A stretch of 64,000 nt of DNA, from NCBI RefSeq assembly GCF_003977615.1, contig NZ_RYZR01000008.1, positions 186,001-250,000 of the forward strand, read 5' to 3'. Below, piece by piece: positions 32,881 through 41,957 of the stretch. Below the pieces are notes generated by a model. That model had not been told where the DNA came from. It worked only from the letters and a program-made list of their open reading frames with translations, and ran no database searches. The position numbers were made by a program, and so were the translations under genes. The DNA is from Dyella dinghuensis (GTDB lineage: Bacteria; Pseudomonadota; Gammaproteobacteria; Xanthomonadales; Rhodanobacteraceae). Position 1 is the first letter of the stretch. Each line of letters opens with the position of its first letter.

Positions 32881-34503
32881 TCAATCCTCAACGTGGCCAT
32901 GCGCGAGTTCGTCGTCGTGAATCACCGGCGCGATCGTGAAGCTGTGATGCGGAGGCGGCGAGGACAACGTCCACTCCAGACCCTTGGCACCTTCCCACAC
33001 GCGATCGGTCGCTTTCTTCTTCGAGAACCACACGCAATGGATGATGACGCCTAGGAAGATCAGCTGCGACGCACCGAACAGGAAACCGCCGATGGAGCTG
33101 ATCATGTTGAAGTTGGCGAACGCGACGTTGTAATCCGGAATACGGCGCGGCATGCCGGCCAGACCCAGGAAGTGCTGCGGGAAGAACAACACGTTCACCC
33201 AGATCACCGAATTCCAGAAGTGCACCTTGCCCCAGAACTCGCTGTACATATGACCGGTCCACTTCGGAATCCAGTAATACGTCGCGGCCATGATTGCGAA
33301 GATGGCACCGGTCACCAACACGTAGTGGAAGTGTGCCACCACGAAGTACGTGTCGTGATACTGGAAGTCCGCCGGTACCAGCGCGAGCATCAGGCCGGAG
33401 AAACCGCCGATGGTGAACAGGATGACGAACGCCACCGCAAACAGCATCGGCGTTTCGAAGGTCATCGAGCCGCCCCACATCGTGGCGACCCAGTTGAACA
33501 CCTTCACGCCCGTCGGCACCGCGATCAGCATCGTCGCGTACATAAAGAAGATTTCGGCGCCCAGCGGCAGACCCACCGCGAACATGTGGTGCGCCCACAC
33601 GATGAAGGAGAGGAACGCGATCGACGCAATCGCGAACACCATCGCCTTGTAACCGAAGATCGGCTTGCGCGAGAAGGTCGGAATGATTTCCGAAATGATC
33701 CCGAACGCCGGCAGGATCATGATGTACACCTCGGGGTGACCGAAGAACCAGAACACGTGCTGGAACAGCACGGGGTCACCGCCACCGGCGGCGTCGAAGA
33801 AGTGCGTGTTGAAGTACTTGTCGGTGAGTAGCATCGTCACCGCACCCGCGAGCACCGGCATCACCGCGATCAGCAGGAAGGCGGTAATCAGCCAGCTCCA
33901 CACGAACACCGGCATCTTCAGCAGATCCATGCCCGGCGCGCGCATGTTGAGGATGGTCGCGATGATGTTGATCGCACCCATGATGGAGCTGATACCCATC
34001 AAGTGGACGGCGAACACCACATAAGCAAGCGATGCACTCTGTAGCGACAGCGGCGGATACATCGTCCAGCCGCCGGCAGGGCCACCGCCCGGCAGGAACA
34101 GCGTGGAGAGCAGCAGCGCGAAGGCGAACGGCAGAATCCAGAACGACAGGTTGTTCATGCGCGGCAACGCCATGTCCGGCGCGCCGACCATCATCGGGAT
34201 CATCCAGTTGCCGAGACCCACGAACGCAGGCATCACCGCACCGAAGATCATGACCAGCGCATGCATCGTAGTCATTTCGTTGAAGAAGTACGGCTGCACC
34301 AGCTGCATGCCCGGCTTGAACAACTCCGCGCGAATCACCATCGCGAAGCTGCCGCCGATGAAGAACATCAGCAGCGAGAACACCAGGTACAGCGTACCGA
34401 TGTCCTTATGGTTGGTGGACATCACCCAACGCTGGAAAAAACTCTGGTGCTCATGATGATCGTGATGCTCATCGTGGTGGTCGTGGGCGGCTTCGTGGGC
34501 CAT
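32881..34503 (-). CDS. coxA: Cytochrome c oxidase subunit I (aa3 type)
   Basis: A 540-residue catalytic subunit with about twelve transmembrane segments, holding heme a and the heme a3/CuB centre. The His-Tyr cross-link motif WFFGHPEVYIMILPAFG, the CuB histidines in WAHHMFAVG, and the two heme ligands in VVAHFHYVLVTGA are present. The N-terminal extension is His/Asp-rich (HDHHDEHHDHHEHQ), as in many proteobacterial CoxA proteins. It lies between coxB and the 60-residue protein. The signature set indicates a cytochrome c oxidase of the A-type, consistent with the heme A genes nearby. Confidence 0.98.
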   Translation of the reverse strand: MAHEAAHDHHDEHHDHHEHQSFFQRWVMSTNHKDIGTLYLVFSLLMFFIGGSFAMVIRAELFKPGMQLVQPYFFNEMTTMHALVMIFGAVMPAFVGLGNWMIPMMVGAPDMALPRMNNLSFWILPFAFALLLSTLFLPGGGPAGGWTMYPPLSLQSASLAYVVFAVHLMGISSIMGAINIIATILNMRAPGMDLLKMPVFVWSWLITAFLLIAVMPVLAGAVTMLLTDKYFNTHFFDAAGGGDPVLFQHVFWFFGHPEVYIMILPAFGIISEIIPTFSRKPIFGYKAMVFAIASIAFLSFIVWAHHMFAVGLPLGAEIFFMYATMLIAVPTGVKVFNWVATMWGGSMTFETPMLFAVAFVILFTIGGFSGLMLALVPADFQYHDTYFVVAHFHYVLVTGAIFAIMAATYYWIPKWTGHMYSEFWGKVHFWNSVIWVNVLFFPQHFLGLAGMPRRIPDYNVAFANFNMISSIGGFLFGASQLIFLGVIIHCVWFSKKKATDRVWEGAKGLEWTLSSPPPHHSFTIAPVIHDDELAHGHVED

Positions 34504-34563
34504 AACCTTGAACCTCTACCTAAATGAATGCGTTGTCGTGAACTGCACGTAGCAGCCGGTGAA

Positions 34564-35529
34564 TCAACCTTGTGCGCCGTGCGCTGGAGCGACCTGCGCC
34601 GTTGCCTGCGCAGGCGCGGCAGCGGTAGACGCTGGCGCCGGTGCTGCGGGCGTAGCGGGCTTCTGCTGATCGGCCAGCCACTTGGCGAAGTCTTCCTTCG
34701 AGACAGCCTTCACCACGATCGGCATGAAGCCATGATCCTGACCGCACAACTCCGCGCACTGGCCGCGATACACGCCAGGCACCTTGATGTTGGTCCACGT
34801 CGCGTTCACCACGCCCGGGATCGCATCCATCTTCCAGCCCAGTGCAGGAATGAACCACGAGTGGATCACGTCGTCGGCCGTGATGACGAAGCGGATCTTG
34901 GTGTCGACCGGCACCACCAGCGGCTTGTCGACATTCAAGAGATAGACGTTCTCATCGCCCACCTTGACCGCATACGGATCGAGGCCGGAATTGAGCTGGC
35001 GGGTGGCGTTGCTCTGATCGTCGAGCTTGGACAGGAAACCAACGTTGCTGATCGCCTTGCCCTGGTAGTCGACGTAGTCGTAACGCCACTTCCACTGATA
35101 ACCGGTGACTTTCACCGTCATCTGCGCGCCGGTCGTATCGGAGAACTGGCGCAAGCCATCGGTCGCCAGCCACGCCAGCGTGATGAGGATGATGATCGGG
35201 ATGACGGTCCAGATGATTTCGACCGTGGTGTTGTGCGCCCACTTCTCCGCCACCGCGCCGCGCGATTTGCGGAAGCGGAACATGGCGATGAACATCGCGC
35301 CGAAGACCAGGATGCCGATGACAACGCAGACGCCCAGCGCCACGTTGTTGAGCATGTACGGCACGTTGGAATACGTGGTCACGCCCGGTGTGAGATTCAG
35401 CTGCCCGGGCTCTGGGTTGGCCAGGACGGTGCTTCCGAACAACCCCATGCCGATCAAACTCAGGGCCCCCACTCCCAACGCCCTGACTATGCCTTTACTA
35501 CCTTTAGGCTTGATGCCGCCAGATATCAT
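34564..35529 (-). CDS. coxB: Cytochrome c oxidase subunit II
   Basis: A 321-residue subunit carrying the CuA site that accepts electrons from cytochrome c. It has a signal peptide, two transmembrane helices (about 60-85 and 105-125, with TTVEIIWTVIPIIILITLAWLATDG), the aromatic motif GYQWKWRYDYVDY, and the CuA ligands in VIHSWFIPALG and RGQCAELCGQDHGFM. The C-terminus is an Ala/Pro-rich tail with no fused cytochrome c domain. It is the first structural subunit of the operon, after the DUF2244 gene. Confidence 0.97.
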   Translation of the reverse strand: MISGGIKPKGSKGIVRALGVGALSLIGMGLFGSTVLANPEPGQLNLTPGVTTYSNVPYMLNNVALGVCVVIGILVFGAMFIAMFRFRKSRGAVAEKWAHNTTVEIIWTVIPIIILITLAWLATDGLRQFSDTTGAQMTVKVTGYQWKWRYDYVDYQGKAISNVGFLSKLDDQSNATRQLNSGLDPYAVKVGDENVYLLNVDKPLVVPVDTKIRFVITADDVIHSWFIPALGWKMDAIPGVVNATWTNIKVPGVYRGQCAELCGQDHGFMPIVVKAVSKEDFAKWLADQQKPATPAAPAPASTAAAPAQATAQVAPAHGAQG

Positions 35530-35548
35530 GTTTGCACCTTTGTTGAAC

Positions 35549-36031
35549 CTACCTGCGCGCCTGGGACTGGAAATCCGTCAGCAGCACCTTGAGTTTCCGG
35601 AATAGCTCGTTGCGCTCCTCATCCCCGAGGAAAGCCCCGACTTCCAGCCTGCGTCCGTGCGACGACAACAACAATCGGTTACGCCCCTCCCCTGATTCCA
35701 GCAGCACGCGCACCCAATAGGGTTGGAAGCGCGTGCAGCGGCGACCTGGCAGGGTTTGCACCTCCAGCGACTCAGTGTCGAGGGTGATGCGTTCGCTGCG
35801 GTCGCCGGCTCGCCAGGCCACGCTAAGTGCGATAGCCACAGCGGAAGCCTCGATCAGGGCGAACAGCGGCGCGAACACATCGCCCTGCCACGCTCCCAGA
35901 CCTGCCGTTATCAACGCCAGCGCAGCCAACACCATGATGAGGCGACGCAGGCCGCGTCGGCTGAGTACGCGGTTGGGCCGAAGCCACAACACGTACGGCA
36001 GGCCGCCGAGGGCTGGTCGAAGCACGATCAT
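35549..36031 (-). CDS. DUF2244 membrane protein
   Basis: A 160-residue protein with a hydrophobic hairpin (about 28-50 and 53-70) and a C-terminal soluble part containing RITLDTESLEVQTLPGRRCTRFQPYWVRVLLE and EVGAFLGDEERNELFRKLKVLL, typical of DUF2244. Such genes often precede coxB in proteobacteria, and their role is unknown. ATG 36031 (MIVLRPALGG) fits the family; ATG 36064 in frame is possible. It ends 20 bases before coxB and probably opens the oxidase operon. Confidence 0.82.
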   Translation of the reverse strand: MIVLRPALGGLPYVLWLRPNRVLSRRGLRRLIMVLAALALITAGLGAWQGDVFAPLFALIEASAVAIALSVAWRAGDRSERITLDTESLEVQTLPGRRCTRFQPYWVRVLLESGEGRNRLLLSSHGRRLEVGAFLGDEERNELFRKLKVLLTDFQSQARR

Positions 36032-36500
36032 GGTAGTCCGGCGTGCCTGGAACGTTCCGATCATAGGCCGCGACGCACATCCCGGCAAGGATGGGTGCAG
36101 CGCTGAGCACTCGTTGCGCAAGCATTGAAAAAGCCCTTTCTGCGCGAAGATTTGCGAATACGCGCGCACGTGCTGACGCTGTCACGGATTTGCGATGTGA
36201 GAAGTGTGTTGTGTGACGGGTTGCTACAAATTGTCGCGGCCGCCGATTTGGAAGTGCCACACCGTTCCGCGGCTCTTGCTCGTCATTCCGGCGCAGGCTG
36301 GAATCCAGTGGCGAAAGCATATGGGCGAAGACGTATCACCGACCGTGAGGACACTGGATTCCGGCCTGCGCCGGAATGACGACGGCTAAAGAGCCTCCGT
36401 TCTGGCAAATTCACCCTTCCTGGCAGTACGGATGCACCCCAGCGCCCCCGGCCTTACAATTCGCAATTCCCCCAAAAGCCCTACAGCGCGCCACGCCATC
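36032..36500. other. Divergent region DUF2244-cox / putA
   Basis: A 469-base gap that must contain the promoters of the cox operon and of putA. It holds one copy of the inverted GTCATTCC repeat. TTACAAT at 36455-36461 is a possible putA -10 element and would favour the GTG start at 36501. No other gene is recognised in it. Confidence 0.5.
36278..36383. repeat. Inverted GTCATTCCGGCGCAGG repeat, copy 2
   Basis: Arms at 36278-36310 and 36352-36383 are near-perfect inverse copies of each other and of the arms at 31523-31630; the left arm has one change (GGCTGG instead of GGCCGG). They are separated by 41 bases. It lies between the divergent DUF2244 and putA genes, so it is not a terminator here. 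Confidence 0.85.
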
Positions 36501-39500
36501 GTGACCCAGCCCATTCTTACCCCCGAATTGCCCACCGGCGCCGACGCCGCCCGCGCGCGCATTACCGCCGCCTGGCTTCGCGACGAAACGGAAGCAGTCA
36601 ACGACCTGCTCGCCCAGGCGACCTTGCCGCCGGCCGACCGCGAGAAAGTGATCGACGTTGCCGCCGATCTCGTCACCCGCGTTCGCGCGCGCGCGAAAGA
36701 TCAAAGCGCCGTCGAATCCTTCATGCGCCAGTACGACCTGTCGAGCGAAGAAGGCGTGCTGCTGATGTGCGTGGCCGAAGCCCTGCTGCGCATTCCGGAC
36801 AAGGCCACGGCGGACAAACTCATCCGCGACAAACTCGGCGATGCAAACTGGAAGAAGCATCTGGGCCAAAGCGAGTCGCTGTTCGTCAACGCATCCACCT
36901 GGGGTTTGATGCTCACCGGCAAGCTGGTGAATCTCACCGAAGACACGCGCCACGATTTTTCCGGCGCGCTGCGCCGTCTTGTCGGCCGCGCGGGTGAACC
37001 GGCGATTCGCCTGGCCGTGCGTCAGGCGATGCGCATCATGGGCCATCAGTTCGTGATGGGGCAGACCATCGGCGATGCACTCGACCGCTGCGCCAAGCCC
37101 GAATACGCGGTGTATCGCTATTCGTACGACATGCTCGGCGAATCGGCGCTCACCAGCGAAACCGCCGAACGCTATCAGCAGGATTACCGCAAGGCCATCG
37201 CGGCCATCGGTTCGCGCGGGCCGTTCGCCAATCACACCGATGCGCCGTCAATCTCGGTAAAACTTTCCGCGCTGCATCCGCGCTATGAAGTGGCCAATCG
37301 CGAACGCGCACGCCGCGATCTTACCGCCAAGCTGCTGGAACTTTCCCAGCTGGCGATGAAGCAAGGCATCGCGCTCTCGGTCGACGCCGAAGAAGCAGAC
37401 CGTCTTGAGCTCTCGCTCGACATCATCGGCGATGTGTTCGCGCATCCGTCGCTGCAAGGCTGGAATGGTCTCGGCATCGTGGTGCAGGCGTATTCCAAGC
37501 GCACACCGTTCGTCATCGATTGGCTGATCGAAACCGCACGCGCCAGCGGCCGCCGCTGGTACGTGCGCCTGGTGAAAGGCGCGTATTGGGATGCCGAAAT
37601 CAAGCGCGCCCAGGAAACCGGCCTTTCCGGTTATCCTCTCTACACGCGCAAGCCCAATACCGACGTGTCGTATCTGGCCTGCGCGCACAAACTGTTCGAC
37701 GCGGGCAGCGACCTGATCTATCCGCAGTTCGCGACGCACAACGCGCACTCGATTGCAGCCGTGCATCACATCGCACGTGGACGTCCGTTCGAATTCCAGC
37801 GCTTGCACGGCATGGGTACGGATCTGTATGCCGAAGTGATCGGCAAACAGAATTTGAATGTGCCGTGCCGCGTGTATGCGCCCGTCGGCACGCATGAAGA
37901 CCTGCTGCCGTACCTCGTGCGACGACTGCTTGAGAACGGCGCCAACACCAGCTTCGTCAATCGCGTGGTCGACGAAACGCTGCCGGTGCGCGAGCTTGTC
38001 GCCGATCCGTGCGAAACGGTCCGCCGTTACGCAGCGGTCAATCATGGTAGCTATGCGCATCCGCGCATTCCGCAACCCGTCAATTTATTTGGTGAACTTC
38101 GGAAGAATTCCATGGGCGTCAACTTCTCCAACGACAACGAACTGAAGGCCCTCGCCGAGGCAGTCAACGCAAACGCCGGTCCGTGGACCGCCGGTCCGTT
38201 GGTGCCAAACGCGCAAGGTAATGGTCCGACCGTGCAGGTCACCAATCCAGCGGATCGCCGTCAAGTCATCGGCAGCTACGTCAGCGCCGATGCTGCGCTG
38301 GTCGACAAAGCGCTCGCCAACGCCGTTGCCGCACAACCGGCATGGGATCGTCTGCCTGCCGCCAGCCGCGCGGCGATTCTCGAGCACGCCGCCGAACAAC
38401 TCGAAGCGCGCCGCGCCGAATTCATCGCGCTGTGCGTGCGTGAAGCGGGCAAGAGCCTGCCGGATGCGATCGCTGAAATCCGCGAAGCCGCCGATTTCCT
38501 GCGTTACTACGCAGCGATGGCGCGTCGCCTGTTTGGCCATCCGGAACAGTTGCCGGGCCCGACGGGTGAGAGCAATCAGCTGTTCCTCAACGGCCGTGGC
38601 GTGTTCGTCTGCATCAGCCCGTGGAACTTCCCACTTGCGATCTTCCTCGGTCAGATTTCCGCGGCGCTGGCTGCGGGCAACAGCGTGATTGCGAAACCGG
38701 CCGAGCAAACCAGCCTGATCGGCTACGCGGCCGTGAAGTTGCTGCAAGACGCCGGCGTTCCCGCCGATGTGCTGCAGTACTTGCCGGGTGATGGTGCCGT
38801 CGTTGGTGCCGCGCTTACGAAAGATCCGCGCGTAGCAGGCGTTGCGTTCACCGGCTCGACTGAAACCGCATGGGCTATCAATCGTGCGCTCGCGGCACGT
38901 AATGCGCCGATCGCTGCACTGATCGCCGAAACCGGCGGCCAGAACGCCATGATTGCCGACTCGTCCGCGTTGCCGGAGCAGATCGTAAAGGACGTGATCG
39001 CCTCTGCGTTCCAGTCCGCCGGCCAGCGCTGCTCGGCCGCACGCGTGCTGTTTGTGCAGGAAGACATCGCCGACAAAGTCGTCGGCATGCTTGCCGGCGC
39101 GATGGCGGAATTGAAAGTCGGCGATCCCGGCCAGCTTTCCACCGACGTGGGCCCGGTGATCGATAACGACGCGCTGAAGATCCTCAATGACCACGCCGCA
39201 CGCATGGACAAGGAAGCGAAGAAAATCGCCGAAGCCAAGCTCGATCCGGCGGCCACCGCAAACGGCACGTTCTTCGCGCCGCGTGCGTATGAAATTCCTT
39301 CACTCGATACGCTCAAGCGCGAAGTGTTCGGCCCGGTGTTGCATGTGATTCGCTGGAAAGGCAGCGATCTGCCGAAGGTTGTCGACGCGATCAACGCTAC
39401 CGGCTACGGCCTGACGCTGGGTGTGCATAGCCGTATCGACGATACCGTTGAATACATCCGTAGTCATGCACGCGTTGGCAACTGCTACGTCAACCGCAAC

Positions 39501-39671
39501 CAGATCGGTGCGGTGGTTGGTGTGCAGCCATTTGGTGGCGAAAGCCTTTCGGGTACGGGTCCGAAGGCGGGCGGTCCGCACTATCTGCTTCGCTTTGCGG
39601 GTGAGCGCACGCTGACGATCAATACTACGGCTGCAGGTGGTAACGCGTCGTTGCTGACCATCGGCGAGTAG
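36501..39671 (+). CDS. putA: Bifunctional proline dehydrogenase / P5C dehydrogenase
   Basis: A PutA protein of about 1056 residues that oxidises proline to glutamate in two steps. The N-terminal half is the FAD-linked proline dehydrogenase barrel (about 60-470; motifs SVKLSALHPRYE, VDAEEADRLELSLDI, RLVKGAYWDAEIKRAQ, TRKPNTDVSYLACA). The C-terminal half is the NAD-linked aldehyde dehydrogenase, with PWNFPLAIFLGQ, IAETGGQNAMI (general-base Glu), and SAGQRCSAARVL (catalytic Cys). There is no N-terminal ribbon-helix-helix DNA-binding domain, so this PutA should not repress its own gene. GTG 36501 (MTQPILTPELP) matches the usual Xanthomonadales start; an in-frame ATG at 36432 is the alternative. 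Confidence 0.95.
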   Translation: MTQPILTPELPTGADAARARITAAWLRDETEAVNDLLAQATLPPADREKVIDVAADLVTRVRARAKDQSAVESFMRQYDLSSEEGVLLMCVAEALLRIPDKATADKLIRDKLGDANWKKHLGQSESLFVNASTWGLMLTGKLVNLTEDTRHDFSGALRRLVGRAGEPAIRLAVRQAMRIMGHQFVMGQTIGDALDRCAKPEYAVYRYSYDMLGESALTSETAERYQQDYRKAIAAIGSRGPFANHTDAPSISVKLSALHPRYEVANRERARRDLTAKLLELSQLAMKQGIALSVDAEEADRLELSLDIIGDVFAHPSLQGWNGLGIVVQAYSKRTPFVIDWLIETARASGRRWYVRLVKGAYWDAEIKRAQETGLSGYPLYTRKPNTDVSYLACAHKLFDAGSDLIYPQFATHNAHSIAAVHHIARGRPFEFQRLHGMGTDLYAEVIGKQNLNVPCRVYAPVGTHEDLLPYLVRRLLENGANTSFVNRVVDETLPVRELVADPCETVRRYAAVNHGSYAHPRIPQPVNLFGELRKNSMGVNFSNDNELKALAEAVNANAGPWTAGPLVPNAQGNGPTVQVTNPADRRQVIGSYVSADAALVDKALANAVAAQPAWDRLPAASRAAILEHAAEQLEARRAEFIALCVREAGKSLPDAIAEIREAADFLRYYAAMARRLFGHPEQLPGPTGESNQLFLNGRGVFVCISPWNFPLAIFLGQISAALAAGNSVIAKPAEQTSLIGYAAVKLLQDAGVPADVLQYLPGDGAVVGAALTKDPRVAGVAFTGSTETAWAINRALAARNAPIAALIAETGGQNAMIADSSALPEQIVKDVIASAFQSAGQRCSAARVLFVQEDIADKVVGMLAGAMAELKVGDPGQLSTDVGPVIDNDALKILNDHAARMDKEAKKIAEAKLDPAATANGTFFAPRAYEIPSLDTLKREVFGPVLHVIRWKGSDLPKVVDAINATGYGLTLGVHSRIDDTVEYIRSHARVGNCYVNRNQIGAVVGVQPFGGESLSGTGPKAGGPHYLLRFAGERTLTINTTAAGGNASLLTIGE

Positions 39672-39702
39672 ATCCTCTCCGGACCGTTGAAAATTACCTC
39701 AC

Positions 39703-39819
39703 CGTCATTCCCGCGTAGGCGGGAATCCAGTCTCAATATGTTGTGCGAAGCACACTCAATAGGTTTTGTGCGCTTCGCGCGGTGTACTTAACTGGATTCC
39801 GGCCTGCGCCGGAATGACG
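39703..39819. repeat. Inverted GTCATTCC repeat, copy 3 (mixed arms)
   Basis: The left arm (39703-39731) has the CCCGCGTAGGCGGG form, while the right arm (39791-39819) has the CCGGCCTGCGCCGG form, so the two arms come from different subfamilies. The 59-base centre contains a second dyad, GTGCGAAGCACAC and GTGCGCTTCGCGC. It lies 32 bases after putA. Confidence 0.8.
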
Positions 39820-39847
39820 ATGAGGCAGGACAGAGGGTGTGGCGAGA

Positions 39848-40588
39848 ATGTCCATGCAACGCATAGCGATCCTGCTTTCATTGATATGCATGAGTGCGTC
39901 GGCACTCGCCGCCAGCCCCACTGCCGACGAACAACACTTCATCGCAACGCTGCAACTCGGCACATCGCCACACGTTCGTTATCTCGACGCCAACGGCAGA
40001 CCACTCGACTACGCCACCTTCGCGCAGACACTGCACGAACGCCGCTCCTACAGCCTGACCCGCGATACGCAAACCGACACGGCCGTGCTGCGTTTGCGAC
40101 CTGCCGGCGCCCATGCCGGCGAACCGGGACGCTTCGCATTCGGTCGCGGCGACGCGTTCCCACCCTTCGAATTACCCTCACTACACGGTGATGTACAACG
40201 GCTCGGCAACTTCCATGGCCGCTACACACTGATCAGCTTCTTCTTCGCCGATTGCGAACCCTGCAACGCGGAAGTACCCACGCTCAATGCCTACGCGAAC
40301 GCGCACGGCGACATGAACTTCGTGGCGATCACTTTTGATGATGCCGAGACCGCGCGCGGGTTCGTGAGCAGCCGCGGCCTGAACTGGAACGTGCTGTACG
40401 GTGGCCAGTCGCTTACCGACACGCTCGGCGTGGGCATCTATCCCACGCTGATGCTGATCGACCCCTCCGGCCACATAGCAGGCGCTGCCGTGGGCATGAC
40501 GATGAGCGACGATCCCGCCAAGCGTCTGGCCGATCTCGACAGCTGGATCGCGCAGTGGAAGCGCGCTTCATCCGCTGCCGCACCCTGA
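39848..40588 (+). CDS. Exported thioredoxin-fold (TlpA/redoxin-like) protein
   Basis: A 246-residue protein with a signal peptide (MQRIAILLSLICMSASALA within the start region) and an N-terminal unassigned part (about 25-105). A TlpA-type domain (about 108-240) carries FFFADCEPCNAEVPTLNAYA, where the active-site pair is CEPC, followed by GVGIYPTLMLIDPSGHIAG with the cis-Pro of the thioredoxin fold. It is likely a periplasmic thiol-disulfide oxidoreductase. ATG 39848 or 39854 both give a signal peptide. It lies between the copy-3 repeat and an AraC regulator gene. Partner unknown. Confidence 0.82.
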   Translation: MSMQRIAILLSLICMSASALAASPTADEQHFIATLQLGTSPHVRYLDANGRPLDYATFAQTLHERRSYSLTRDTQTDTAVLRLRPAGAHAGEPGRFAFGRGDAFPPFELPSLHGDVQRLGNFHGRYTLISFFFADCEPCNAEVPTLNAYANAHGDMNFVAITFDDAETARGFVSSRGLNWNVLYGGQSLTDTLGVGIYPTLMLIDPSGHIAGAAVGMTMSDDPAKRLADLDSWIAQWKRASSAAAP

Positions 40589-40717
40589 ATTCAGGTAAAC
40601 GATTTCGCTTTGATGAGGCGAAGACGGGCGCTTGTGCGCCGCGCCAACCATGTGAGCCGCACCCGTGTTAGAACACACCTCTGTGCCGCAGAGGGGCGGC
40701 CCGGGAGAAAGGCCCAC

Positions 40718-41833
40718 ATGTCGCAGGCAGTGTTCGAAGCACCGCGTCCACGGCGTATGCCGTCGTTCGCGGCGGAGCCCGATCCGCGCGCGCTGACGGC
40801 CGATATTCCGCCTAACGTATTGGTCCACCTTAGCGAGCTGGCAGCGCGACGCGGAATTTCCTGCGATGCATGGTTCGCGGGGCTGGGCATCACGCCCCAG
40901 CAAGTCAACGATCCCAGCGTTCGCGTGTCCTATCGCCAGGCGCGCACGGTCGTCGCTCGCGCTTTGAAATCGATCTGCGATCCCGGACTGGGCCTGATCG
41001 TCGGCCGCAACCAGACCGTTGGCAGCTTTGGCTTGCTCGGCCTGGCGATGATGACCTCGCGCAATTTTGGCGAGGCCATGAAAGTGGGCATCGACAATCA
41101 CAAAGTCAGCGGCAGCCTGCTCGATGTGGATCTGGACATCCTCGACGAACAAACCGTCGCTGTGCAGGCGTGGCCGCGCTTCGGCGAATCGGATTTGATG
41201 CCGTTTCTGTGCGAGGAACTTTTTTCCAGTTGCCTCTCGTTTGCGCGCGAACTGGTCGGGCCGAAGCTGATACCTGTGCGCCTGGAACTCACCTATCCGG
41301 CGCCGTCCTATGCCAGCGAATACAACGCGGTATTCCAATGCGAGGTTCGCTTCGGCGCACAGCACAATCGCATTCTGGTCGACACCAGTTGGCTTGAACA
41401 TCCGCTACCGGGCTACAACGCGTTGACATCGAAACAGGCGCTCGCCCTGTGTCATCAGCAACTGCGCGGCGCCGATCGGTCGGATGAAATTGTCGGGTCG
41501 GTGGAGCGCCTGCTACGCAGCCGACTGCGCGAGCACCCTCGATTGACCGAAGTCGCCCGCACGCTTCATCTCAGTGAGCGTTCGCTACGCCGGAAACTCG
41601 CCGACAGCGGACGTATCTTCCGTGAGATTCATGATCGCGTGCGAGCCGAACGTGCACTGGAATTGCTGCACGCTGGTCAACTCAGCGTGGCTGAGATAGG
41701 TATCGAACTGGGTTTCAGCGATCCGCGCGAATTTCGTCGCGCGTTCAAGCGCTGGACGGGCATGCCACCACAGCTCGCACGCCGCAGTCTGCCCAATACA
41801 TCTGCCGAGAATTGGGACGACACCACGCGCTGA
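40718..41833 (+). CDS. AraC family regulator with arabinose-binding-type N-domain
   Basis: A 371-residue regulator. The N-terminal half (about 30-230) fits the Arabinose_bd-like domain (PF12625 type): GISCDAWFAGLGITPQQVNDPSVRVSYRQ and GLLGLAMMTSRNFGEAM. The C-terminal HTH_18 domain (about 265-355) carries LTEVARTLHLSERSLRRKLADSGRIFREIHDRVRAERALELL and IGIELGFSDPREFRRAFKRWTG. Start ATG 40718 follows GGGAGAAAGG. The inducer cannot be read. Neighbours (the thioredoxin-fold protein, a GAF kinase) do not form an obvious target operon. Confidence 0.9.
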   Translation: MSQAVFEAPRPRRMPSFAAEPDPRALTADIPPNVLVHLSELAARRGISCDAWFAGLGITPQQVNDPSVRVSYRQARTVVARALKSICDPGLGLIVGRNQTVGSFGLLGLAMMTSRNFGEAMKVGIDNHKVSGSLLDVDLDILDEQTVAVQAWPRFGESDLMPFLCEELFSSCLSFARELVGPKLIPVRLELTYPAPSYASEYNAVFQCEVRFGAQHNRILVDTSWLEHPLPGYNALTSKQALALCHQQLRGADRSDEIVGSVERLLRSRLREHPRLTEVARTLHLSERSLRRKLADSGRIFREIHDRVRAERALELLHAGQLSVAEIGIELGFSDPREFRRAFKRWTGMPPQLARRSLPNTSAENWDDTTR

Positions 41834-41957
41834 GGCTTCACCAGGCAAAGACGGCACTTACGTGCAATGATGGTTGTTGCGCAACGTGTCGGGCACAACC
41901 AGCCACGCCACCCGCCCGATGCGGAACGGCTATATCGCGTGCTGAGGTTTTTTGATC

